Shown here in pieces: positions 45,647 to 54,394 of a DNA stretch of 64,000 nucleotides. The notes under the pieces are model-generated. The model did no database searches and was not told where the DNA came from. It was given only the letters and a program-made list of their open reading frames with translations. Numbering within the stretch: the stretch's first letter is position 1; every line of letters starts with the position of its first letter. The DNA is taken from assembly GCF_002252565.1 (NCBI RefSeq), contig NZ_NPML01000007.1, positions 186,001-250,000 of the forward strand, given 5' to 3'. Position numbers and translations under genes: made by a program. This DNA is from Petroclostridium xylanilyticum. Lineage in GTDB: Bacteria > Bacillota > Clostridia > SK-Y3.

Positions 45647-45853
45647 TTATTTTAACCCATATCCCATTTCAGTGATTGTATCTTTTATTTTTTGTTCTTG
45701 AACGACAGAAGAATCATAATCTACTTTCACCTGTTTACTGTCAAAGTCAATTTTTACATTCTGCACTCCCTTTATTGCTCCAACTGAACTTCTGATGATA
45801 TCCACGCAATTGCTGCAGTTCATACCCTCCACATTGAAAACTGCTGAATTCAC
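45647..45853 (-). CDS. Heavy-metal-associated domain protein, CopZ-like
   Basis: A 68-residue ferredoxin-like fold protein with the metal-binding motif GMNCSNC at residues 10-16 and VQNVKIDFDSKQVKVDYDSS. This matches CopZ/HMA metallochaperones that carry Cu(I). No copper ATPase or CsoR gene is adjacent, so metal specificity is by family only. It is a single-gene unit with its own terminator. Confidence 0.9.
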   Translation of the reverse strand: MNSAVFNVEGMNCSNCVDIIRSSVGAIKGVQNVKIDFDSKQVKVDYDSSVVQEQKIKDTITEMGYGLK

Positions 45854-45942
45854 TTAAACCTCTCCTTGTATTCTTAATGTACACCATAACCCGAATTTAA
45901 AGGTCACAAATACCTGCATTCTTCGTAAGTGCATATTTTTTA

Positions 45943-46003
45943 TTTGAAGAATATTATGGAAAGAACGTTGCGAAAAGGCTTAGAGCCATACATCCATTCT
46001 TCG
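45943..46003. repeat. Palindromic repeat, family C
   Basis: Short inverted ends GAAGAAT/ATTCTTC surround the family C core TATGGAAAGAACGTTGCGAA followed by AAGGCTTAGAGCC. Upstream, 45902-45915 shares TCACAAATACCT with 1151-1162, next to a family A remnant. Confidence 0.7.
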
Positions 46004-46065
46004 CTAATATATTTTGAAAAATAAAAGGTTTTTATTCATTTTGATGAAGATTTTCACTGCGCAGA

Positions 46066-47040
46066 TCACCAAATTTTAATAGACAATTGCGGATTGCCTT
46101 GCAATATTTCAACGATAGTAAAAATTTGAAGAATCATATAAATAACCATTGTTATCATAATAGGCATATTAATAAAAGCAGCTCTTAAATCCTGTTTCAT
46201 ATTGGAAATTGAAGGTTTTACCTCCAAAAAAGTTGTCTTATTAAGCACTATAATTGCCAGGACAAATAATATGATTGATAATACGAAAGCTCCCAGTATA
46301 AAAAAATCACTCTGCAAAAAAGGAAATTGTTCAGGAAAATTTTCCTCTAAATAAGCTAATAACATAGCAAAAGCATTGTTAGTAAAGTGGGCTATCATTC
46401 CTGCAAAAAGAGAACCTGTTCGGATTACCAGGTATCCAAAAATCACCCCAAAGAAAATGGGGCCCAATAAATTTTTGATATCACCGTGCATAAAACCAAA
46501 CAATAAAGCAGAAATGATTAAACCTGCTCTAGTACCCCTGATTTCATAGGCTCTCATGATAATTCCTCTTACCATAACTTCCTCACTGACAGCAGGAGCA
46601 AGTGCAACAACCAGCAGGCTAATGATTAATTCGCTAAAAGTATGTGGTATAGGTATCGGAGGCGGTGGTATTTCACCAAGCAGGCTCAAGAGATACAAGA
46701 CAGGTAAATTTAACATTTGAGCAATAAATTGTCCCGATAATCCTATAATGAAAGCCAGTATGATGTGAAGAAGGCTCAAAGGTTTTAACCGTATAACTTT
46801 TGGAATGTCCACTTCTTTAAATTTCAGGTATAATAATGCCGGCAAAAAAACTGCAAAGATCTGGGTAAAGATTAGTAAGTAGTTCATTAAATCATTTTCT
46901 TGAGGTTCATTTTGACTAATAAGAAAGTAAAGTAAGCCAATAGGTATACTTATTGCAAAAGCTATGACAAATTGCAAAATTAATGTAGTTAGGAACAGCC
47001 AGTTTGCTCCTCTTACCGTAACTCTACCCTTAGTGTTCAT
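46066..47040 (-). CDS. CPBP family intramembrane glutamic endopeptidase
   Basis: A 324-residue polytopic protein with about eight helices. The CPBP/CAAX protease motifs are present: SEEVMVRGIIMRAYE (E-E-x3-R, near 152), LFGFMHGD (F-x3-H) and MIAHFTNNAF (H-x3-N). It begins MNTKGRVTVRGANWLFLTTL. Family members process prenylated or bacteriocin-like substrates or act in signalling. The target is unknown here. Its start overlaps the cyclo-ligase gene by 11 bases. Confidence 0.92.
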   Translation of the reverse strand: MNTKGRVTVRGANWLFLTTLILQFVIAFAISIPIGLLYFLISQNEPQENDLMNYLLIFTQIFAVFLPALLYLKFKEVDIPKVIRLKPLSLLHIILAFIIGLSGQFIAQMLNLPVLYLLSLLGEIPPPPIPIPHTFSELIISLLVVALAPAVSEEVMVRGIIMRAYEIRGTRAGLIISALLFGFMHGDIKNLLGPIFFGVIFGYLVIRTGSLFAGMIAHFTNNAFAMLLAYLEENFPEQFPFLQSDFFILGAFVLSIILFVLAIIVLNKTTFLEVKPSISNMKQDLRAAFINMPIMITMVIYMILQIFTIVEILQGNPQLSIKIW

Positions 47041-47605
47041 GACGAATAATCCTTTCTTCTGTAATAATGAAATCTACTTTTCTATCAAAACTTTCAACAG
47101 GTATATTACCGACTATCTGGAATTCAAAGGCCAGGCCTATGGTTATTGTCTTTTGTGGCAAGCGCTGCAGCAGCCTGTCATAATAACCGCCGCCATATCC
47201 TATTCGATAACCACTAGTATCAAAGGCCAGACCGGGGACCAGTACCAGATCGAGCAAATTGCAGCTTACTACCCGAACATATTCCTTTTTAGGTTCTAAA
47301 ATACCGTAGCTGCTTTGACATAACTCATTATCAAAATCTTTTAATTCTGATAAAATAAGTATTTTGGATGACATATCGGTAATAGGGACTATTATCCTTT
47401 TATTATCCTTCAAAGCATGCTTTATAAAACTTCGTGTAATTACTTCATTTCTAAAATCTATGTAGCTCATAATGGTATTGGACTGCCTGTACCATGCAGT
47501 GTCCATTAGTTTTTGAATGATATTTTTGCTCTTTTTCTCTACTTCTTCATATTGTAAGTTTTTTCTCATCTTAAGGTATTTATTCCGTAATTCCTTTTTA
47601 TTCAA
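47030..47605 (-). CDS. 5-formyltetrahydrofolate cyclo-ligase
   Basis: A 191-residue enzyme converting 5-formyl-THF to 5,10-methenyl-THF with ATP. It starts MNKKELRNKYLKMRKNLQYE and has VPGLAFDTSGYRIGYGGGYY followed by DRLLQ, the MTHFS signature. In proteobacteria this gene often follows 6S RNA; here the 6S RNA is elsewhere. It overlaps the CPBP protease gene downstream. Confidence 0.96.
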   Translation of the reverse strand: MNKKELRNKYLKMRKNLQYEEVEKKSKNIIQKLMDTAWYRQSNTIMSYIDFRNEVITRSFIKHALKDNKRIIVPITDMSSKILILSELKDFDNELCQSSYGILEPKKEYVRVVSCNLLDLVLVPGLAFDTSGYRIGYGGGYYDRLLQRLPQKTITIGLAFEFQIVGNIPVESFDRKVDFIITEERIIRHEH

Positions 47606-47651
47606 GTGATCCCTCCTGTATGGGTGTATATTTTTAGTTTATGACTTCTGA

Positions 47652-48332
47652 TTACAATAAGTTATTTACCTCTTTAATTGGTGCCAGTATGTATTCTGAA
47701 AACAAATACAAACAGGTAAATATTAGTATTTCCAATAGTAATGAAATAAATAATTGATTAATCTTTGCAGTCTTAAATACCTGCACAGTGATTGAGTAAC
47801 AAATTCTATAATAAATAAACAACATGGTAAAAATAATGATAGATGAAATAAGCCACCAATTTTTGATCAACCCGTAATATATGGTCATACACACCAGAAC
47901 AAGCAGTAATGCAAGTATAATTAATTCTTTAAAAGTTCCAAGCGCCGGATTCTTATTGCAATTGAAAATCTTAAAATTAGCAATAGGCATAAGAAAAAAT
48001 GGAATTGCCATTCCAAATAGTCCTCCAGAAATAAGCCTAACCATATTATTGGTGGTCCGGATTTGCAAATAGGAAGTTATCCCATCCCATCCCATAAAAA
48101 CTATAAATGCACACAATATGATAGTTAAACTTAATCTTGGTGGTTTATCACAGTCCCATCTTTTACTAAGATACAAAAAAACAAGGCTTAGAAACATCCC
48201 TAAATAAATACCGGTATCTCTTGCACACACAGGTAAGTATTTTCCATCTACAACAAGAGTCCTTGAAGTAATCTGGTGGCAAATGAGAGCCCCCAATCTA
48301 TAATATATTTTTTCTAACAGTAAAATATCCAT
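47652..48332 (-). CDS. DUF2085 family membrane protein
   Basis: A 226-residue membrane protein with about six helices. The N-terminal GALICHQITSRTLVVDGKYL and PVCARDTGIYLGMFLSLVFL show the Cys-His and CARDTG residues typical of DUF2085. FMGWDGITSYLQIRTTNNMV is also conserved. The function of the family is unknown; the Cys/His pattern suggests metal or heme contact, which is inference. It lies three bases downstream of the zinc-ribbon protein gene. Confidence 0.9.
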   Translation of the reverse strand: MDILLLEKIYYRLGALICHQITSRTLVVDGKYLPVCARDTGIYLGMFLSLVFLYLSKRWDCDKPPRLSLTIILCAFIVFMGWDGITSYLQIRTTNNMVRLISGGLFGMAIPFFLMPIANFKIFNCNKNPALGTFKELIILALLLVLVCMTIYYGLIKNWWLISSIIIFTMLFIYYRICYSITVQVFKTAKINQLFISLLLEILIFTCLYLFSEYILAPIKEVNNLL

Positions 48333-48335
48333 ATA

Positions 48336-48749
48336 TTATTGAATCTGCTTAAATTGTTCAAATAATTCCGGCATATTGTTAGAAATGAAATATAAAGAAA
48401 AAACAAAATAAGCAACACAACATAAGCAGGTAACCAAAGTTATAATAAGTGTACCCGTAAGCAATGCTTTCCCATAGGATTTCTTATCCGCATCTCCTTC
48501 AGCATTCATGTATATAATTGCCAATATAATGCCAAAAAGCTGCCCGACAAGAGGAATAGTAGATATCATTGCAAAAAGTACTTTAAGGCCGTTGCTTAGT
48601 GAATTCTTCTGAGATTGTGAAGGAATATTGCCAGAATTAATTAATTCTACTTCCTGGATATCGTTCCGGGGCTCTACATTACTTCCACAAAACGGACATT
48701 TCGAGGTACTGCTGTCTATGTGTTCCCCACAATAAGGGCATTGCCGCAT
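48336..48749 (-). CDS. Zinc-ribbon membrane protein
   Basis: A 137-residue protein with an N-terminal zinc ribbon (MRQCPYCGEHIDSSTSKCPF, then CGS) and two membrane helices (VLFAMISTIPLVGQLFGIIL and LIITLVTCLCCVAYFVFSLY). The second ATG at 48749 is preferred, with GGAG eight to nine bases upstream. It is probably co-transcribed with the DUF2085 gene. No specific function can be assigned. Confidence 0.82.
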   Translation of the reverse strand: MRQCPYCGEHIDSSTSKCPFCGSNVEPRNDIQEVELINSGNIPSQSQKNSLSNGLKVLFAMISTIPLVGQLFGIILAIIYMNAEGDADKKSYGKALLTGTLIITLVTCLCCVAYFVFSLYFISNNMPELFEQFKQIQ

Positions 48750-48840
48750 AAAAATCATCTCCTTTTTTCTATAATGTCTAATTATTCTATATTACCATTA
48801 AAAATCCTTTTTTATAATAGCAAAATCTTTAAAAAAATAA

Positions 48841-48869
48841 AAAAGTGCACATGAGAAATGTACACTTTT
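48841..48869 (-). terminator. Terminator after the ASKHA protein gene
   Basis: AAAAGTGCACAT and ATGTACACTTTT pair with one mismatch, followed by a T-rich tail on the minus strand. The stem overlaps the stop codon at 48868-48870. Confidence 0.85.
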
Positions 48870-50715
48870 AAAAATACATACAATTTACATATTCATCTTG
48901 AAATTCTGGAGTGGTTGACAGTTCAACATATGTTGCCAATCTTTTTATCTCATTACTATAAAAATAATATTGCTCGGATAATAAAGCCATGACTGCTCCC
49001 ATTCCGGCTGCATTACCAAGTACAGTGATTTTATTTTCAAGCTCCCCTGGTAATAATCCAATACGCACTGCGCTTTTTTTATCAATGTAACTACCAAAGC
49101 CACCGGCAAGATAGATATTACTTATATCTTCAACCTTTTTCCCCATTGTTTTAATCAATGTATTAATGCCCGCAGCAATTGCAGCTTTTGCCAACTGGAC
49201 CTCTCTAATATCTTTCTGGGTAATAACGATGGGCTCCCCATTTTTTGTTTCGGTGTCCTGCGCTATTACAAAGGCAGGCATCCCGTCCAGTTCTATGACA
49301 TTTTTAATCAACGCTCTGCCCAATTCTGATTCTACTTCATCCTCATCTACAATTCTTCCAGTTTCATCTACAATTCCCGTCTCAATTAACATTGACACTA
49401 TGTCAACAATCCCGGAACCGCAAATTCCAAGAGGATTGCCATTTGAAATTGTGGTATATTTTATCTGATTATTTTCCAATTTAACCGTATTGATTGCTCC
49501 TGCAATGCCACCTACGCCGTTCCTGATATGCGCACCTTCAAAGGCAGGCCCTGCAGCTGTTGAACAACAGGTGATATGTTCTTTATTGCCCAAAACAATC
49601 TCCCCGTTTGTCCCTATATCTATTAGTAAACTTAGTTCATCCTTTTCCATCATTCCACTGGCTGAAATTGCAGCAACAATATCAGCACCTACATACCCTG
49701 AAATGCAGCAAAGTAAATAAACCAGGCATGTATCATTAATTTTCAATCCCAACTCTTTTGCATGGTAAACCATATTTTGAGTAAAAGCAGGTGTAAAAGG
49801 CGAAGCTGCAATATTTTTGGGCGGCACCCCGCTAAACAGATGCATCATAGTGGTATTTCCAACAAGTACAATGCTGTATATATGTTCAACATCAATTTTA
49901 TTTTTATTGGCTATTCCCTGTATCATACAATTTATTTGGGAAACAATCTTTTCCTGAAGCTGCCTTAACCCATCAACCTGTTGAAGGGTATGGCTAATTC
50001 TTGAAATTACATCTCCCCCGAAAGATTTCTGGGAGTTAAGCTCAGATATTACATCCACCTGCTTTCCTGAATTTAAATCTACCAGATACGTAACTACTGT
50101 TGTAGTCCCTATGTCTACGGCAACTCCGTAACATAAGTGAGATGTGTCCCCGCCTTCAACTGAAATAATCTCTTTATCATTATACACAACTGTAACCGTA
50201 CAGTTATGGTCCCGGATTAAATCCGGCAGTTTTTGAAGTATTTTTAAAGGGATTTGGCGGCATTCTAGGTCTAATGCATCCAGTAGTCTCTGCAGGTCAT
50301 CTCTTTGATCCTGTATAGCAGGCTTATCCAATACAACAACCTTTTTTCTTATCGCCGGAGAAACTGAGACTGTACGGTCAATCCCTCCAGACATGATTTG
50401 AGCACTATCACGATTATCCTCCAAAATTATTTCAACATCACCTAATATTTGTACTGTACATGCAAGTCTATATCCTTCATTTTTTTCTTTTTGAGTGATA
50501 AGCTTAAGCTCTTCCTGAGCAGGCAGTGAGACATTTTCTCCTATTACTTTCACCTTACACTTTCCACATAGACAATTTCCCCCACAGGGAGCATCAATAT
50601 AAATATTATTTTTATTCAAAACGTCCATGAGGATGCTGCCTTGATCACATTGAAGTTCTTTTTGCGCTTCACCATATAATAGATTTATTCTGCACTTATT
50701 CCCTTTCAACATCAT
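48868..50715 (-). CDS. ASKHA domain protein with [2Fe-2S] ferredoxin, RACo/RamA-like
   Basis: A 615-residue protein. The N-terminal [2Fe-2S] ferredoxin domain has APCGGNCLCGKCKVKV at about 41-56 and LACTVQI near 80. It is followed by the DUF4445/ASKHA region with AVDIGTTTVVTYLVDLNSGK, IVLVGNTTMMHLFSGVPPKN and LLIDIGTNGEIVLGNKE. This layout matches reductive activators of corrinoid proteins (RACo), which return Co(II) to Co(I) in methyl-transfer systems. An extra Cys lies in the cluster loop. No corrinoid protein or methyltransferase is in the window, but cobT is directly upstream. Confidence 0.9.
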   Translation of the reverse strand: MMLKGNKCRINLLYGEAQKELQCDQGSILMDVLNKNNIYIDAPCGGNCLCGKCKVKVIGENVSLPAQEELKLITQKEKNEGYRLACTVQILGDVEIILEDNRDSAQIMSGGIDRTVSVSPAIRKKVVVLDKPAIQDQRDDLQRLLDALDLECRQIPLKILQKLPDLIRDHNCTVTVVYNDKEIISVEGGDTSHLCYGVAVDIGTTTVVTYLVDLNSGKQVDVISELNSQKSFGGDVISRISHTLQQVDGLRQLQEKIVSQINCMIQGIANKNKIDVEHIYSIVLVGNTTMMHLFSGVPPKNIAASPFTPAFTQNMVYHAKELGLKINDTCLVYLLCCISGYVGADIVAAISASGMMEKDELSLLIDIGTNGEIVLGNKEHITCCSTAAGPAFEGAHIRNGVGGIAGAINTVKLENNQIKYTTISNGNPLGICGSGIVDIVSMLIETGIVDETGRIVDEDEVESELGRALIKNVIELDGMPAFVIAQDTETKNGEPIVITQKDIREVQLAKAAIAAGINTLIKTMGKKVEDISNIYLAGGFGSYIDKKSAVRIGLLPGELENKITVLGNAAGMGAVMALLSEQYYFYSNEIKRLATYVELSTTPEFQDEYVNCMYF

Positions 50716-50773
50716 TTGCCCCTTTCAACATTAATACCAAAAAGACCAGGGGTTCACCCACAACCCACTATTC

Positions 50774-51835
50774 CTATTCTAACGGCTCATATTGCTCTAT
50801 ATTTGCATCTTGAAAAGTACCCATCTGATTGTATGCTGCAACTGCTGCATCAATGATATGAAAGGCCAGTGCTGCTCCTGTTCCTTCTCCAAGTCTCATT
50901 TTAAGGTTTAACATTGGCTCCATTTCCAGTAAACTCATCAAGACTTCTGTGCCTGGTTCTGCAGACCCATGGGATGGAATAATATATTCTTTTACCAGAG
51001 GATGTATCTTGCATGCAATTAATGCTGCTGAGCCTGAAATGAACCCGTCGATTAAAATCGGAATCCTGTTATACGCAGCCCCTATAAAACACCCTGCTAG
51101 TCCCGCAATATCAAGCCCCCCAACTTTGGATAAAACATCAATCGGGTCTTTTTTATCCGGTTGGTTCACTTCTATAGCTTTTTTCACTATGGCAATCTTA
51201 TTATGATAGGCTTCCTTGGTTAGACCTGCTCCCTTACCCACTACTTTATCAACGGGACAGTCGGCATACGTTGCAACAATTGCACTCGCTGTGGTGGTAT
51301 TACCTATTCCCATTTCTCCTGTTCCTAAAAGATTAACTCCTTTTTTCTTTAAAGCAGAAACAATATCGATACCTGTTTCGATAGCTTTTATTGCTTCACT
51401 TTTTGACATGGCAGGGCCTTTTGCAATATTTCCGGTACCCCACCTTATTTTTCGATTCAACACTTGCTGGCACTCAATTTCAGCATCTACACCAATATCC
51501 ACTATCGTTATATCGCTATTTGCATGTCTTGCAAATATATTTATTCCTGTAATGCCTCTGGTAAAATTTCGCGTAACTTCAGCAGTAACACTTTTAGGGC
51601 AGGAACTGACTCCCTCCTCAACAACACCATTATCAGCACACATAATAATAACATTCTTCTTGTCTACTTTAGGAAATACTTCCCCGCTGATACCCGCCAA
51701 TTGCATAACAATGTCTTCTAATCGCCCGAGACTTCCTATCGGTTTTGTTAAACTATCCAGTCTTTTTTTAACTTGACCCATAATATCTATGTATAAAGGC
51801 GTAATCACTGCGGCTATTTCTTCTAATGCAACCAT
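50774..51835 (-). CDS. cobT: Nicotinate-nucleotide--dimethylbenzimidazole phosphoribosyltransferase
   Basis: A 353-residue enzyme making alpha-ribazole phosphate for the lower loop of cobamides. It has RLDSLTKPIGSLGRLEDIVM, MCADNGVVEEGVSSCPKSVT, GEMGIGNTTTASAIVATY and RLGEGTGAALAFHIIDAAVA, with the catalytic Glu in GEGTGAA. All are canonical. The ATG follows GGGGG and a seven-T spacer. No cobalamin riboswitch was recognised upstream. It is followed after 58 bases by the RACo-like gene, linking cofactor synthesis and activation. Confidence 0.97.
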   Translation of the reverse strand: MVALEEIAAVITPLYIDIMGQVKKRLDSLTKPIGSLGRLEDIVMQLAGISGEVFPKVDKKNVIIMCADNGVVEEGVSSCPKSVTAEVTRNFTRGITGINIFARHANSDITIVDIGVDAEIECQQVLNRKIRWGTGNIAKGPAMSKSEAIKAIETGIDIVSALKKKGVNLLGTGEMGIGNTTTASAIVATYADCPVDKVVGKGAGLTKEAYHNKIAIVKKAIEVNQPDKKDPIDVLSKVGGLDIAGLAGCFIGAAYNRIPILIDGFISGSAALIACKIHPLVKEYIIPSHGSAEPGTEVLMSLLEMEPMLNLKMRLGEGTGAALAFHIIDAAVAAYNQMGTFQDANIEQYEPLE

Positions 51836-51927
51836 AAAAAAACCCCCTAAGTATTACTTTGAATATATCATATAATACCTAGAAGGCTATCTGCAATATA
51901 CAATCTTTATATATTTTGTACTATCTT

Positions 51928-52308
51928 TTACTCTTCACCAGCTGCTTCCTCACTGATCTTATGACCACACCTGGAGCAGAAAGATGCATCGCTCTCGTTT
52001 TCTTTTTCACATACCGGACAGACCTTGACATTTTTAAGCTGCGCAATTTTTTGTCTCATGCTGTTGATTTCATCTGCAATCTCATCAATCTCTAAGCATA
52101 TCGTTGAGATTTCTTCTGAAAAAATTTCTCCCGATTTATAGGCATCATACATGATTTTTCCTATATCTTTTAGTAATTTATCAATCCGGGATTGGGCATC
52201 TCCTATCGAAATACTAAGTTTGGTGACCTCTACAATCTCATTTGACTTTTTTATTGCACTTTTAGCTGTCTCAGTCATTTTGTTTCTAATCTCATTAAGT
52301 ATTGTCAT
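51928..52308 (-). CDS. Coiled-coil zinc-ribbon protein
   Basis: A 126-residue soluble protein. Its first 90 residues are helical and coiled-coil-like (SISIGDAQSRIDKLLKDIGK), and it ends with a zinc ribbon, VCPVCEKENESDASFCSRCG. Similar small proteins are widespread in Clostridia without known function. It lies 14 bases after the L25 gene on the same strand with AAAGGGG before its ATG. Confidence 0.85.
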   Translation of the reverse strand: MTILNEIRNKMTETAKSAIKKSNEIVEVTKLSISIGDAQSRIDKLLKDIGKIMYDAYKSGEIFSEEISTICLEIDEIADEINSMRQKIAQLKNVKVCPVCEKENESDASFCSRCGHKISEEAAGEE

Positions 52309-52322
52309 TATGTCATTCCCCT

Positions 52323-52928
52323 TTACTCTTCTTTTTCTTCAGCTTTATTTGCAACTACGCTGTTTCCGGGTTCTACAAAATTATTAGCTGCAGTCAGCGT
52401 TGCAATTACTTCCGTCGGCTTAGTCAGTATCGAGAGTTCTTCGGCAATTTCAATGTCCAGAACTTTAAAACTCTGTCCGACAGCAAGCCTGCTTAAATCT
52501 ATGTTAATAAACTTGGGTACTCTATCCGCAGCACATTCTACTTCGATTTCCTGTCTTTGCCGCTGTAAAATTCCACCGCTGCGCTCAACTTCAGCCATTC
52601 CGATAAATTTGATAGGAATATGGGCGCGTACTCTTGTGTCATCTCTTACCGGCTTAAAATCCACATGCATTACCTGCCTGCTCACCGGATGATGCTGCAC
52701 TTCAACAATCATAGACTTTATTGTATCTCCACCAAGCTGAATATTTACCAGAGCATTTTCTCCATAATGGGCTAAAACTGAGTCTAAATCTTTTTTGTCA
52801 ATTCCTATCAGTTTATTTAAATCAGAATCATACACTACCCCGGGAATTTGTCCAATATTTCTTGAACGACGGGCACTATTTTTACCTACCCCAATTCTAT
52901 AGTTGGCATTTAAAACTGGTATTTCCAT
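52323..52928 (-). CDS. rplY: 50S ribosomal protein L25/general stress protein Ctc
   Basis: A 201-residue CTC-type L25. The N-terminal 5S rRNA-binding domain is visible in NSARRSRNIGQIPGVVYDSD and VQHHPVSRQVMHVDFKPVRD, and the C-terminal beta domain has HIPIKFIGMAEVERSGGILQ and an acidic tail. It binds 5S rRNA; Ctc homologues are stress-induced. The start ATG follows GAGGAGG. Confidence 0.97.
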   Translation of the reverse strand: MEIPVLNANYRIGVGKNSARRSRNIGQIPGVVYDSDLNKLIGIDKKDLDSVLAHYGENALVNIQLGGDTIKSMIVEVQHHPVSRQVMHVDFKPVRDDTRVRAHIPIKFIGMAEVERSGGILQRQRQEIEVECAADRVPKFINIDLSRLAVGQSFKVLDIEIAEELSILTKPTEVIATLTAANNFVEPGNSVVANKAEEKEE

Positions 52929-53041
52929 ATGTATTCCTCCTCATATCATATATCTATTTGAGGAGTATTCCCATACTATAAAATTTTAAACACCAAAAAT
53001 GCTGTCTTTGACATATACTTCTATATACTCTTTTATTATGC

Positions 53042-53338
53042 TTAGAAAATTCCTGCATTTTCAGTGCTTTTTAAAATTTTTGCCGTTAACTTATTTCTGT
53101 TATATTTTGTAACTTCCACTATATCTTCATCACCTACCTGTACCCATAAAGATATATTATAATCGCTGTAATTATCCATAACCGAATCTATTACATCAAG
53201 AGCTTTAACAACATTTCTGTAAACATATATCCATTCTATTACATTTTCATCTACAGCAGATTCCTTTTCAAAATATTTACTTAAAAATCTTTTGATCTCC
53301 CCCTCTTTTTTAGACATTAAATTCACTGTAATCAACAT
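53042..53338 (-). CDS. Hypothetical protein, 98 residues
   Basis: I do not recognise the family. It starts MLITVNLMSKKEGEIKRFLS and has EWIYVYRNVVKALDVIDSVM and NISLWVQVGDEDIVEVTKYN, an alternating alpha/beta pattern typical of a small soluble protein. AGGAG precedes the ATG. It is divergent from the lipoprotein gene at 53509; the 170-base AT-rich gap between them should hold promoters for both. Function unknown. Confidence 0.8.
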   Translation of the reverse strand: MLITVNLMSKKEGEIKRFLSKYFEKESAVDENVIEWIYVYRNVVKALDVIDSVMDNYSDYNISLWVQVGDEDIVEVTKYNRNKLTAKILKSTENAGIF

Positions 53339-53508
53339 AAAAAACTCCTCTCAACGAATTAAAAAACACAAAACTACAAATATAAATATTCAACAAAATA
53401 ATGAAAAATCCTTTATGTAATTTTTTCTTTTTATTAAATCCTCAGATATTATATGAAAGTAGTATTTATTATATTTTTAGTGGTTAGACTAAATTTGAGG
53501 TGATTTAT

Positions 53509-54360
53509 GTGAAAAAAAATCGTATAATAACTTATATTATATTAGTATTTACCCTCTCCATGGTTACAGCTGCTTTTTCCGGATGTTCTAAAAAGGCTGC
53601 TAAACCCGCGCCCAAAAGTACAAGTGAATCAGAAAAAAAAGCCCCGGATACCCTTAAAGGACTGGAATCTTCAATACAAGATGTCATTAAGGAATTAGAT
53701 AAAAAAGAAGAAGAAAAATCGGAAGCAGAAATCAAGACTGAAACAAAAACCGAAGTAAAACAGGAAGAGGATAAGGATAAAGCCAAAGCTGAAACCAAGC
53801 AAGAAACAGAAAAAGAAGTCAAGAAAGAATCTCCTGAAGATAAAAAATGGAAAACAGTAACTAAAAAAGTTGAAGACATTCACAAGCAGTGGAATTCGTT
53901 TCAACCGGAAGCAGTGAAGGCTGGAGCACCTAAGAAAGTTATTGATGATTTCAGTAATTCTCTTAATATATTGACAACCTATGTGGAAGCTAAAGATATG
54001 CTAAATACCCTGTTTACTGCCAACGAACTGTATCAATTTATTCCAGAATTTATGGGACAGTATACGAATAAAACTCCACCGGATTTAAAAAGGATAGCAT
54101 ATTTTATAAGAGACGCAAAATATAATGGAATGGCAAATCAATGGGAAAAATCAAAATCCAGTATAAACAACTTAAAATCCCATTGGCCCATAGTAAAAGC
54201 ACAGGTTAAAAAGGAGCAGGAAAACCAGGCAAGTAAAATGGAGTTTTCTATATATGAGTTAGAAAAAGTAGTGGCACAGTCAAATATGAATCTTACCAAA
54301 CTCAAAAGCGATATTGCACTGGAAAACCTGAAAAAATTAGAAGAAACATTTGAAAAATAA
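53509..54360 (+). CDS. Putative lipoprotein with a charged linker
   Basis: A 283-residue protein. A lipoprotein signal peptide (IITYIILVFTLSMVTAAFSG then Cys at about 26) is followed by a Lys/Glu-rich low-complexity linker (about 40-120). A predominantly helical C-terminal domain has IHKQWNSFQPEAVKAGAPKK and YVEAKDMLNTLFTANELYQF. It would be tethered outside the membrane. The start is GTG at 53509 behind GAGGTG; three earlier in-frame codons are rejected. I do not recognise the C-terminal domain. It is a single gene, convergent with the nucleoside kinase gene. Confidence 0.85.
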   Translation: MKKNRIITYIILVFTLSMVTAAFSGCSKKAAKPAPKSTSESEKKAPDTLKGLESSIQDVIKELDKKEEEKSEAEIKTETKTEVKQEEDKDKAKAETKQETEKEVKKESPEDKKWKTVTKKVEDIHKQWNSFQPEAVKAGAPKKVIDDFSNSLNILTTYVEAKDMLNTLFTANELYQFIPEFMGQYTNKTPPDLKRIAYFIRDAKYNGMANQWEKSKSSINNLKSHWPIVKAQVKKEQENQASKMEFSIYELEKVVAQSNMNLTKLKSDIALENLKKLEETFEK

Positions 54361-54386
54361 CCAGCCGTACAGCTGGTTATTTTTTA
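54356..54386. terminator. Bidirectional terminator between the lipoprotein and kinase genes
   Basis: AATAACCAGC pairs with GCTGGTTATT around a six-base loop, with A and T runs at the ends. It lies between two convergent genes and overlaps the lipoprotein stop codon. Confidence 0.9.
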
Positions 54387-54394
54387 TTAATAAT

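Noticed and set aside
47606-47651. 6S RNA next to the 5-formyl-THF cyclo-ligase gene
   Set aside because: The gap is only about 46 bases and has no long hairpin; the 6S RNA is found at 12755-12960 instead.
51836-51927. Cobalamin riboswitch before cobT
   Set aside because: The leader is too short and lacks the B12-box motif.
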